NCBI RefSeq assembly: GCF_003286085.1
Contig: NW_020825348.1
Coordinates: forward strand, 124,001 to 188,000
Source of the DNA: Drosophila persimilis
Lineage: Eukaryota; Arthropoda; Insecta; Diptera; Drosophilidae
Direction: 5' to 3'
Length of the DNA: 64,000 bases
Part shown: in pieces, positions 32,408-41,343 of the stretch
Layout of the letters: each line of letters opens with the position of its first letter
How positions within the stretch are numbered: position 1 is the stretch's first letter
The notes under the pieces: generated by a model
What the model was told of the DNA's origin: nothing
The model's database searches: none
What the model saw: the letters and a program-made list of their open reading frames with translations, nothing else
Translations under genes and position numbers: made by a program

Positions 32408-33777
32408 ATGAATCTGATCTCTCAGCTTTATTTTACGTGGCGGTTCCTCAGGGAGGGATTTCAACCACGGCGTCTAATGTTTATTTGCAGCTTAGCCTCG
32501 ATTAGTGCGATATATTTACATATATCACGCCATCACGCACCACCGCTACATACGCAGGAACCTGGTACAATGCGCCAGTTAGCGCCCCTAAAAAGAAGCT
32601 ATAGCTATGTACATAGCGACTCTTCTGGTACCAATTGAAATTATCCTGGTCGGGCATACAATCCCCCTTGGTGAGGGGCGAGGTGTATCTAACACGTCTT
32701 CCGATCTATGGGTCTCGGCACCCGGTTGAGAGCGCAACTCCACGAGGAGCCTAGCGGCTCTCCCCACGTAACGTTTGGGTATCAACCACAGCCACCACGA
32801 TACTCCCACTAGGGGGCCGACCTCAATGTGCAGCCTTGGAACTGCACAACCCGTGGTACCGATCTTAAGGACTCAGCTCGATCCTCCCTTTTAGCCCCGA
32901 CCGGCCTGGATAGGGAATCCACCCAGCCCGTGCGCCGCTTGCGCATTCAGCAGCTGCTGTCGCCTGGAGAACGCCAGTTCGGCGAACCTGTCGAGAGTCC
33001 GCATTCTCTCCTGAGAAGCCGTCACATCGGAGAAGGTCCAGTCGCCATCCGTGTACTGCACTCCAAGTCCATCGAGGTCTCGCAAGTCTGTATAGAGGGG
33101 ACAAGCACATAGGAAGTGCTGCCAATCCTCGCGTTCTGCGCCGCATAGACATGCTGGCGTGTCGCTAAGGCTTCTTCCATGCAGAAATGCATTGAGCGAT
33201 TCGTGGCCCGTCAGCAGGAACTCAGCGCGCAGCGTGAAGCCAAACCTTCGTTCGCTGTAGACGAAGCCTGCGTTCGGGATGAAGCGGTGCGTCACCCGTC
33301 CTGGGGAGTCACCATCATCCCATCTGCGTTGCCACTCGCACAACAGGTCTTCGTCTAGTCGCGCCATCTTCTGCTTCCAGCTAAGATTTGCCAAATCTTC
33401 GCCGTACAGCCAATCGCTCTCCTCCAGCGGGTAGTCACGCTTTAGTTTGAAGCTGATTGCCAGGCGTCTGGCAACCAGATCAAACGGGGGGGCTCCAGCT
33501 AGTACTTGCAGCGCCATGGTGGACACTGTTCGGCATACCGGTAGGCATCCAATCAGGACGATCCTTTGGCACGCAAGCAGATGCCTCCTGGCAACCACTT
33601 GCGTCGTCGTCACGACAGACCAAACCGAGGCACCAAATAGTGCACAGGGCACCATGAGTCCGGCATATATTGTCCGCTTTGCGCGGGGACTGAGTCCCCA
33701 GTCGACCCGCAGTACGCGCGACAATGCCCCTACGACTCCGGTCAGCTTATCACGCAAGCCCGTGATGTGCGGAACCT
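32406..33777 (-). mobile_element. R1-type non-LTR retrotransposon, 3' part in 28S
   Basis: Its 3' end joins 28S exactly at the R1 target (TGTCCCTATCTACTATC read on the - strand). It shares the orientation of 28S, as is usual for R1. It comprises a 3' UTR of about 485 bp (32406-32890) and the end of ORF2. The 5' part is missing: at about 33777 the coding sequence (VPHITGLRDKLTG) runs straight into A gag. Confidence 0.92.
32891..33777 (-). pseudogene. R1 ORF2 protein, C-terminal part
   Basis: About 295 codons of the R1 ORF2 C-terminal region behind the RT domain: LTGVVGALSRVLRVDWGLSPR, AGLMVPCALFGASVWS, and the terminal cysteine/histidine motif CLCGAEREDWQHFLCACPLY, typical of R1-clade elements. 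Open to its own stop at 32891. RT and endonuclease are absent through 5' truncation, so it is nonfunctional. Confidence 0.9.
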
Positions 33778-34571
33778 ACACAGAGCAGGAAAAACTGGAA
33801 ATAATATACCAGACCTGCCGGCTGCCGCTGAAACTATACGTGAAGAGGATAGAATTCCAAACGCTGTCGGAATTCATTATCATCGCAGAAGAATTCGAAA
33901 AAATAGAGCCAGATGCAGGACTCTCCAAGGTTACAGGTCGCCAATGGAATTACAAAACGACCAACCAGCTTGGCAAAGAACGCAATACCGACAAAGGAGA
34001 TGTCAAAGATGTGGAAACTATGGGCACGAGGCCCGAACATGCAACAGGGAACAGGGAACGTACTGTACTGCTGGACCTGCAACAAACAAGGAGTACGCAC
34101 AATAGACTGCTGCAGAAAACAACCGGAAAACACACAGGGCGCAGGACCAACCCGCGAATCTCCTGTGGCCCAAAACCAGCTGAGCGGGACAACACACAAC
34201 TAATATTTAACAAGAACCAACTCTTAGGACGGGCCAGGATTGGATCACAACTGATGGATGTAATCATCGATACAGGGGCAACAAGATGCATGATAAACGA
34301 AAGGGCGGCCGAAAAACTAAAGGGAGAAGGTATCGAAGGAGTGGAAAACAGATTAATCCGTCTCGCGGATGGAAGCACTCGGAGAACAACACGAAGAATC
34401 CAACTAACAGTAGAACTAGGGGGACAAGAGACCACCCAATCATTCCTAATCATGACAGGGGTACCAGACACCCCCATACTAGGAATGGAATTCTTAAAGG
34501 ATGCAGGCACATCAATAACGTGCGGAGAAGCCACAGTAAACTTCAACGGGGAACCAAACCCAAAGAGATAG
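33778..34571 (+). pseudogene. Element A gag end and protease
   Basis: A gag resumes with YTEQEKLEIIYQTC, followed by LKLYVKRIEFQTLSEF. The zinc-knuckle region near 34000-34110 is spread over two frames (CGNYGHEARTC in one, CWTCNKQGVRTIDC in another), so there is a frame problem. The protease block IDTGATRCMI (about 34268) has an intact D-T-G, with ILGMEFLKDAG further on. The frame closes with an in-frame TAG at 34569-34571, and RT continues in the same frame behind it. Confidence 0.8.
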
Positions 34572-35631
34572 GAGGAAAGCGCAAGAAATTCAGTAACAGA
34601 GCCGACGGACGAAGAAATCGAAAAATGGATTAAAACGGAGGTACAAAGATCCAACACTCTTGAAGGGGTGAGCAATGTTACGAAACATCGGATATTTCTG
34701 AAGGATGACAGACCAGTCAAACAGAGGTATTACCCAAGAAACCCAGCGCAAATGGAAATCATCAACAAAGAGATCTGCGAACTCATAAAGCAAGATCTAA
34801 TAGAACCATCCCACAGCCCATACAGCTCACCGATTGTCCTCATAAAAAAGAAAACTGGAGATTGGAGGGTCTGCGTGGACTACCGACTGTTAAACGAAAA
34901 AACAGAGAAGGATGCATGCCCATTACCACGGTTGGACTTTATTCTAAATCAGCTTAAAGAGGCTAAATACAATTAAAATCAGGGTATTGGCAAATCCCAA
35001 TGGAAAAGCAGAGCCGACACTACACAGCCTTTACAGCTCCCGGGCGAGGATTGTACCAATGGAAGGTCATGCCAGGTCATACGTTCCAAAGAGCCCTAGA
35101 CTCGGTAATCGGACCGGACATGGAACCATTCGCTTTCGCATACCTAGACGACATAATCGTAATTGGGCGGACGAAAGTTGAACACATGCAGAAACTACAA
35201 ACGGTATTCGAACGCCTACGGGCAGAAAACCTACGCATTAACGCAGCAAAATGACACTTTTTCCAAAAGAAACTTAAATACCTGGGTCACATGGTGAGCG
35301 AGGAAGCAATACACACAGACCCAGATAAAGTGGCGGCCATTAAAGAACTCACCGCACCAACTACACTGAAACAGCTGCATAGTTTTTTGGGCCTGGCATC
35401 TTGGTACCGCAGATTCGTACCAGCGTACACCGAACGAGCAAAAGCTCTACAAGACCTATTAAAAAAGGGGCAAAAATTTGAGTGGGGCGAAGCACAAGAG
35501 AACAGCTTCCAAGACCTAAAGCTGTGTCTAACGGAAGCACCAATATTAGCATGCCCAGACTTCAGAAAAACATTCATACTCCAAACAGACGCAAGCGTCT
35601 GCGTCCTAGGAGCGGTATTAACCCAGGAAGA
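34572..35631 (+). pseudogene. Element A reverse transcriptase and RNase H start, frame-broken
   Basis: RT of Ty3/gypsy type: PYSSPIVLIKKKTGDWRVCV (about 34820), a break at 34974 where codons before GYWQIP are missing, then FAYLDDIIVIG (about 35137) with the catalytic YLDD. A short gap in the VMPFG region follows, with a stop at 35254, then YLGHMVS and FLGLASWYRRFVP. RNase H begins at about 35575 (LQTDASVCVLGAVLTQED) and is cut by the B 5' LTR. AAGA at 35628-35631 is the TSD of B. Confidence 0.8.
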
Positions 35632-37879
35632 TGTAATATTCGACGCTTGTCGTGCCTTTTATTTGAATTATGAACGGCTAACTCCCAAAATTACAGCCTA
35701 AAACTAGGCAGAAAAAAATTCGAGTTGCAGAGCTTGTGAGCTTTAACCATACATAGATTATCAGCTGTTTTGCGACCAAGTGGCAACACTAAGATATGCA
35801 ATTTTTCTGCTTTGCACTATATTTCATTAAATATTGCTGTGGCTGGATTCTGTATAACAGAAAAAGACCATAGAAGGTGTGGAAAAAACGGGGGTTGCTG
35901 TACCTAGTAGTCCCAGCCTCTGTCTTTTTCACCTCGTGGCCGTCAGAGTGACCGGCAGTGGAAAAAGAAGTCTTCTTGAGCTGACCCAGTTCTCTAAAAC
36001 AAGGTCAAGCCAAAGTCAAAGCCTAGTGCAAGTGCCAAGTGCGGCTCAAAGTGATCATTGAATTTGAGTGGACGCGCCAGTTATATATCGCCAATACTGG
36101 GGCAGCCGTTCGACCATTTGGAAACGAGCGCCCCTAGTGTATCAACATTTTGCGAAACAGTGGTGCAATTCTGTTGAGGTAATTATCCACCCAGCTGCAG
36201 CGACCCGTTGAAAAATGCTCTGTTCTTTCCGTGTAGGATTAGCACCACTAGTATCTACGTATTGAAACGCTGGTCTAGAAGATACGGATTGGTTATTCCC
36301 GGAGACCTCTTGGCCACGTGCCCGTACCACCGTTCGGTAGCCGAGGGCATGGACTTGCTCCTCAAGTAAACCCGATCGGTGTGCTCTGCAGTCTTCGCCT
36401 GGACACGTTCGACCCATGGGGATGAGCTGAGTGACTCTTCAAATAAACCCGTCACCCCACAAGCAATCCAGTGTGCGAGTGTACCTAACCTCACGCCGCA
36501 GATGGACCGCGGTCATTGACCCCTGGCATCGGAAGCAGCTGATGTTACCTGCGCCCGGTACAATCGTGTGCCACCTTCAGACCTCGAGTAGGAACTCGGT
36601 CTCCAGCCGGGAAGCATCGAACCCGCATCGGATTTAGTTATATTTTCTATCTTTCTTTCGAAATTAGACCCGATATGCGAAACCCTGTTTTGTTATCCGC
36701 TTTCTGTTTAACAATGTTCTTTTTATACGGCAAAAATGTGCAAAAGCCAATTAAATACGGTATAAACAAAAAGGGAATTCCTGTCCATGGGCTAAGTCGA
36801 ACATGAACAAATGAGTAGTGTATTAATACCGATTATTTTTACAGTTTTTGATTTTGGTTGCCACGCATTCATCTCATCATCTATGCAGATACTCATCACA
36901 ATCACACACATCATCATACTCATCCACCCATCAAATCACCTCATCCAACACACAACGAAAGATCTTTCTGCGTGGGAGTCAAAGTTATTAATCGTCTCGT
37001 AAGTGATTATAAGAAAAAAAAAAAAAAACAAGTAAGCCATCTGAAAAGAAGGAATGTGCGGTAACTATTCGTTGGTCTTCAACCATGATCACGGTTTTAT
37101 ACACGTATTACTCATGCCTTTAAACGACTTTCCATATACCCGATTTTTGTCTGGTTTTGGCACTGACCAAGTTACCGTAATGACATATGACGTTTCCTTG
37201 TTCCTATGATGAACACGTAACCTATTTCTTGCATCTATATATACATACTACTAATCATTTTTATAGATTTAAGAACCTTATACCCTACCTCGCCCCTATG
37301 ATACTCTTGATACTAGTAATACCCTATAAATGTAAGACGATACCGAATAGCAGGCTTATACTAGGGACTAGGTTCTATTAGCGTTAGGTTTTATGGGAAT
37401 TTAAATGAAGAATTATGGATTGTTTAAATAAAGTAGTTTTGGAAATGAACCATGGCTAAATAGAATTTATCGGAACCATGCAACCTCGAAAGACGGAGAT
37501 GTGACCCACCGCAGTCTTTGTTGGAGGGATCCTGACGATTAATAGGTGGCCCTGAAGGATCATGGTAGGGTGGGCGTTCTCGCCAATGGGCGATACCGCA
37601 GCCGACAAAGATCTGACCGGTGATCTTCTTCGTTTACGTGTACATGCTGATCTGTCCCTTTGACCCCCCTGTATCCCGTTTCCTAGTATCCTTTCCCTAC
37701 TCGTACGCGATTTTTTTTATAAATTCTTATCTCGACCCTTTGCCAGAGCTATAAATGGGTAGTAAAATTTCCTCCATGCCCACACCCCGCCGACCAGAGG
37801 CAAAAGCCGAAGCCAGCGCGTACTTCCTACTCCCGTTTACTTATCATCAGCTCCTCGACCCTGTACGTTGTATGCTACA
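35632..37879 (+). mobile_element. Element B 5' LTR
   Basis: 2248 bp. Short open stretches inside show no homology I recognise. It contains CA-rich stretches near 36895-36960 and an A-tract at 37013-37028. Confidence 0.93.
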
Positions 37880-37962
37880 GGTAAAGACAAATTTTTAATG
37901 GCAATTAGTTCGAAAAGTCTGTCACGATTTTATGACAGGGTTTCTTAAAGAATTTGTAAATT

Positions 37963-37980
37963 TGGCGCCCAACGTGGGGC
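37963..37980 (+). other. Element B primer binding site, tRNA-Lys(CUU)
   Basis: TGGCGCCCAACGTGGGGC, 18 nt perfectly complementary to the 3' end of tRNA-Lys(CUU). It lies 83 nt inside the LTR end (37879), where most LTR elements have 0-5 nt. Confidence 0.85.
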
Positions 37981-38872
37981 CCTTCTTCGGCTTGCCCCGA
38001 CCAAGAAAGTTTTATAAAGTCATCAACACCAATGCGAGCTGCATCTCAATGCAGTGTCACAAGACTTATTCCTTCATCCATTAATTCCCAACAGATATAC
38101 ATGGTCGTGCATTGTCTGGGTGATTGACTTCGAGTAGCTGGATTGCGTAGCAGTTTCTAAAAGACCTTAAAGCCCCGCGCTCGAGGTTAATCAAATTACT
38201 AGGCATAGTAACGAACCTGTAGTATCTGGCCGGATAGGCCACTCCGCTAAATAGCGCGTTCTAATGTTTCGGTCGGATTTAGGTTTCAAAGTGGATTAGC
38301 TCTACTGCCTACCCACCAAGATGGGAGCGTGTTGTTTGGGAGATGAACTTGTCCATACCGTTGCTGATCATTGTCTGCCGTTTTGGCCTGGATCAGGTTA
38401 GTCAGTGGCTTAGAGCTACGGCCTGCCCGCGAACGAAGGCAATAGAATCGGAGATGGTATATTTCCTGGGTCAGCATAACCTTGTCTTCTTCTTCAGTTT
38501 TTCTATTGTTGTTCCGTTTTTTTTTGTTTGACAGACGTAGGTGGAATGGCTCTACTGTATTGTGGTTCTGGACGACCTACAGTTTTTGCGACCTACAGTA
38601 TAAGTAGAGGGCCATCGGTTTGTCAGGGTTTCGGATTGCTCGGATATCCGTCAGTGGTGTAGAACTACCGAACGGTCCCAGTTCATCCGATGACTCATTG
38701 TACTGATTGTTGATTGTTAATAATATCACCAGAGTCAGTGGGGGACACACTCCTATTAGACGAATGTTGCATGGTTTCCGAATTTTGTGGATACAGAGTA
38801 GATATATCGATCGTTAAAAGTTAATAATCGAGAGTAGAAAAGAAAATCATATATTAGTAAAATTAGGATAGG
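37981..38872 (+). other. 5' leader of element B with degenerate repeats
   Basis: About 890 bp without a gene. Four diverged copies of a motif GTGG(A/C)(N)TAGAGCTACTG-like occur at 38291, 38405, 38541 and 38654 (spacing 114, 136, 113), each followed by a C/G-rich and then a T-rich stretch. It may be a structured RNA leader (packaging or translation control); function unknown. Confidence 0.55.
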
Positions 38873-40432
38873 ATGTCATTGGATTGGAGTTTTGACGAGA
38901 TTGATCAAAACGACCATTCCGATATTATCTGTTGTATTTGCGTAACACAGGTAGAATATCGGACACAGCTTTTAAGAACAAGTTGTAACCACGTATTTCA
39001 TTTAGTTTGTTTTAATACGAGAAGAGGTGAAAAGACCGTGTGCCCGGCGTGCAACAAGCCCCTACAATCATCCGCTCCTAGCTTAGCTGAGGAATTAGCC
39101 GTAGCGCAGGCGTCCGCCTCGAACGTAGAGTCTTCTCAGCTTCGAATGAGAACCAGATCACAGCGTGTGACAGCAGGTCCAGCTGCGAATACTGAAAATT
39201 TACCGTCCGTTGGTCCAACTGAAGTCGGTGTACCAATCATGCCAGTTCAGAGTAGCGAGCCAGCGAATGAAGCAAGCCCAGGCTTGGCGCAAATGGCACA
39301 GGCGTTGACGGACGCTATGGGTCAAATCGGGTTGTTGTCTCAAGCCATGACTCAAATGACTCAGACTATGGAAATAGGATTCCAACGTTTGGCAAGTCCA
39401 ACGGTACAGCCGCCGAATGACCAAGCTGCTGGATCTTCACAGCCTAGTGGAGAAAATCAAACCTTCGAACAGTTGTTCCAAATACCAACTCGAGAGTCCG
39501 TAGGTGCCCCGATAAATCAGGCTAATGATTCTAATGTCTCGGTAACCCCATGGGGATCCCAACAGATAGCGGGACTACGACCAGATAGGATTGGACAAAT
39601 AATCGCAGGATGGAAGGTGCGGTTTTCCGGAAATTCGTCCATGTCGGTGGAAGATTTCATATATCGGATAGAAGCGCTAACCAAGCAGACCTTAGAGGGT
39701 AACCTCGATCTAGTGGCCAGAAACGCCATTTATTTATTTGAAGCCAGTGCGAGCGAGTGGTTTTGGCGTTACCATAAAAGCGTACCATCCGTGACCTGGC
39801 CGCAGCTAAGTACAGCCTTAAAAACTCGATTTAGAGATGGGCGTACCGATCTGGAAATTCGTACGGCAATAGTGCAACGAAAGCAGAAGCCGCACGAACT
39901 ATTTGATACATTTTACGAAGCCATTGTAACCCTGTCCGACAAACTAGTCAACCCCATGTCCGAAATGTCGCTGTTGGAAGTGCTAAAGTCGAATCTCTTG
40001 GCCGATATCCAACATGAAATTTTATACATTCCCATTCTGTCAGTAGCACAATTGCGCAACATAGTGCGTACTCGCGAACGGTTTTTGCAATCAGTGGCTA
40101 AGCCTATGGGCATCGCTGAGCCGAAGCGTAATCCTATACGACGACAGGTGCATGAAATTGTGGTACAGACAGACAAGGAAGGCGATGAGGTCGATGAAAC
40201 AGAACAGCTAGATATCGCTGCATTAACCCTTTCCTGTTGGAACTGTGGTTGTCAGGGGCATCGGTATCAAGACTGTGTAGGTGATCGCACCGTTTTTTGT
40301 TACGGCTGTGGCAAACGGGATACGTATAAACCGTCGTGCTCTAGGTGCAACGAACCAAAAAACTCGTCAAGCCGTGCACAATCGACAGGTGCACGCAAAC
40401 CAAACAGTTCGAAAGCAACGAACACCATTTAA
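38873..40432 (+). CDS. gag: Element B Gag with N-terminal RING-H2 finger
   Basis: 519 residues, ATG at 38873. Residues 20-60 form a RING-H2 finger: C20, C23, C38, H40, H43, C46, C57, C60 with canonical spacing (CICV...SCNHVFHLVC...CPAC). RING fingers usually act as E3 ubiquitin ligases; in Gag the role is unknown. A Q/M-rich linker (about 125-200) and the Ty3/gypsy Gag core (about 235-420, FEASASEWFWRYHKS, RFRDGRTDLEIR) follow. Then come one clear CCHC knuckle (CWNCGCQGHRYQDC) and one variant (CYGCGKRDTYKPSC, His replaced). The pro-pol frame overlaps the end in -1. The frame is intact. Confidence 0.92.
   Translation: MSLDWSFDEIDQNDHSDIICCICVTQVEYRTQLLRTSCNHVFHLVCFNTRRGEKTVCPACNKPLQSSAPSLAEELAVAQASASNVESSQLRMRTRSQRVTAGPAANTENLPSVGPTEVGVPIMPVQSSEPANEASPGLAQMAQALTDAMGQIGLLSQAMTQMTQTMEIGFQRLASPTVQPPNDQAAGSSQPSGENQTFEQLFQIPTRESVGAPINQANDSNVSVTPWGSQQIAGLRPDRIGQIIAGWKVRFSGNSSMSVEDFIYRIEALTKQTLEGNLDLVARNAIYLFEASASEWFWRYHKSVPSVTWPQLSTALKTRFRDGRTDLEIRTAIVQRKQKPHELFDTFYEAIVTLSDKLVNPMSEMSLLEVLKSNLLADIQHEILYIPILSVAQLRNIVRTRERFLQSVAKPMGIAEPKRNPIRRQVHEIVVQTDKEGDEVDETEQLDIAALTLSCWNCGCQGHRYQDCVGDRTVFCYGCGKRDTYKPSCSRCNEPKNSSSRAQSTGARKPNSSKATNTI
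40357..40395 (+). promoter_or_regulatory. Putative -1 frameshift signal between gag and pol of B
   Basis: Slippery heptamer A AAA AAC at 40357-40363, in the correct phase of the gag frame (codons AAA at 40358, AAC at 40361). A 9-nt spacer follows, then a 7-bp hairpin CGTGCAC (40373-40379) with GTGCACG (40389-40395) and a 9-nt loop. The pro-pol frame is open in -1 from here. This is the same heptamer type as in several retroviruses. Confidence 0.8.
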
Positions 40433-41343
40433 TGGACATTTCGACAGTTCCATTACTCCCTGACTTAAAAAAACTCCCAGACATTCCTTCACCCACTTGT
40501 ATTTTACCCCCAAGTGAGGACCGAATTCCATTACCGACTCGATCTCGAAAGCGATTGCTCCAATATCGGCAAACTGTCAAAACCGAGCGCTCTAACGTAT
40601 TGCCGTCAGTCGTTAATACGTCTAAGGACTGGCGACCCTATGCGGAAGTCACCGTACTGGGAAGGACGCTCAGTGGACTGATGGACACCGGTGCATCCAT
40701 AAGTTGCATAGGTGGGAAGTTTGCGGCCGACCTGGTTCAGAATCCGAACCAGATCAAGCCTGTGAGAGCAGCAGTACGTACGGCGGATGGGCAGAGCCAG
40801 CCAATAATTGGCAAGGTCACCACCGAAGTGGGTTTTCAAGGCCAGAAGAAAGTCTTGAAATTGTTTGTAGTCCCATCCTTGTCGCAAGACCTATATCTAG
40901 GCATAGACTTTTGGTCTCGTTTTAATTTGTTACCTGCTTTTCTAGCCAATAAATCATCCAGTCCAGAGGTGTCAAGCTTAGCATTTGATAGTACGTTACA
41001 TGTGTGTTTGTCGAAGCATCAGCAAGCTCAGTTAGCAGAGACGGTTAACTTGTTTCCCTCCTTTGCGAAGCAAGGTCTGGGAAAAACGGGCTGGTTGTCG
41101 CACGATATTGAAGTGGGCAGCGCAAAGGCAATAAAGCAACGACATTATGCTGTGTCTCCAGCCGTTGAAAAGCTAATGTACGTAGAGGTAGACCGAATGT
41201 TAGCTCTTGGAGTAATCGAAGAATCAGATAGCGCATGGTCGTCACCCGTGGTCCTCGTTCGTAAACCGGGAAAGGTGCGATTATGCATCGACAGTCGGAA
41301 ACGAACGAAGTCACTGTTAAGAACGCTTATCCCATGCCATTGA
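40364..41343 (+). CDS. pol: Element B protease and RT start (pro-pol, first part)
   Basis: Pro-pol reading in the -1 frame of gag; entry is expected by frameshifting at 40357-40363. It contains the protease block GLMDTGASISCIG (about 40678) with intact D-T-G, a spacer, and the RT start (SPVVLVRKPGKVRLCID, about 41247-41294). Just behind, near 41302, one base is missing relative to the expected reading, so this frame ends at 41343 while RT continues in the frame of 41283-43655. A single lesion in an otherwise good gene. Confidence 0.85.

Larger units (their letters stand above)
20837..33777 (-). other. rDNA block lodged in the gag gene of element A
   Basis: A continuous piece of one rDNA array on the - strand: 5'-truncated R1, 28S 3' part, intergenic spacer with repeats, external spacer, 18S and about 440 bp of ITS1, the last split by element E. 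A gag coding sequence stands on both sides in the same orientation and order. The exact junctions are near 20825-20840 and 33775-33779. No TSD is seen. 5.8S, ITS2 and the 5' half of 28S are absent. The host gag may have lost a few codons at the join. Confidence 0.85.

Noticed and set aside
32408..32638. 76-codon + strand frame next to 28S
   Set aside because: It runs antisense through the R1 3' UTR; no motif.
33447..33777. Upstream extension of the A gag-protease frame into R1
   Set aside because: An accidental open frame on the antisense strand of R1; the A reading begins only near 33778.
36142..36637. Small frames inside the 2.25-kb LTRs of B, repeated at 44240-44735
   Set aside because: They are repeated only because the LTR is repeated; no recognisable domain. 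A regulatory gene in the LTR cannot be excluded but has no support.
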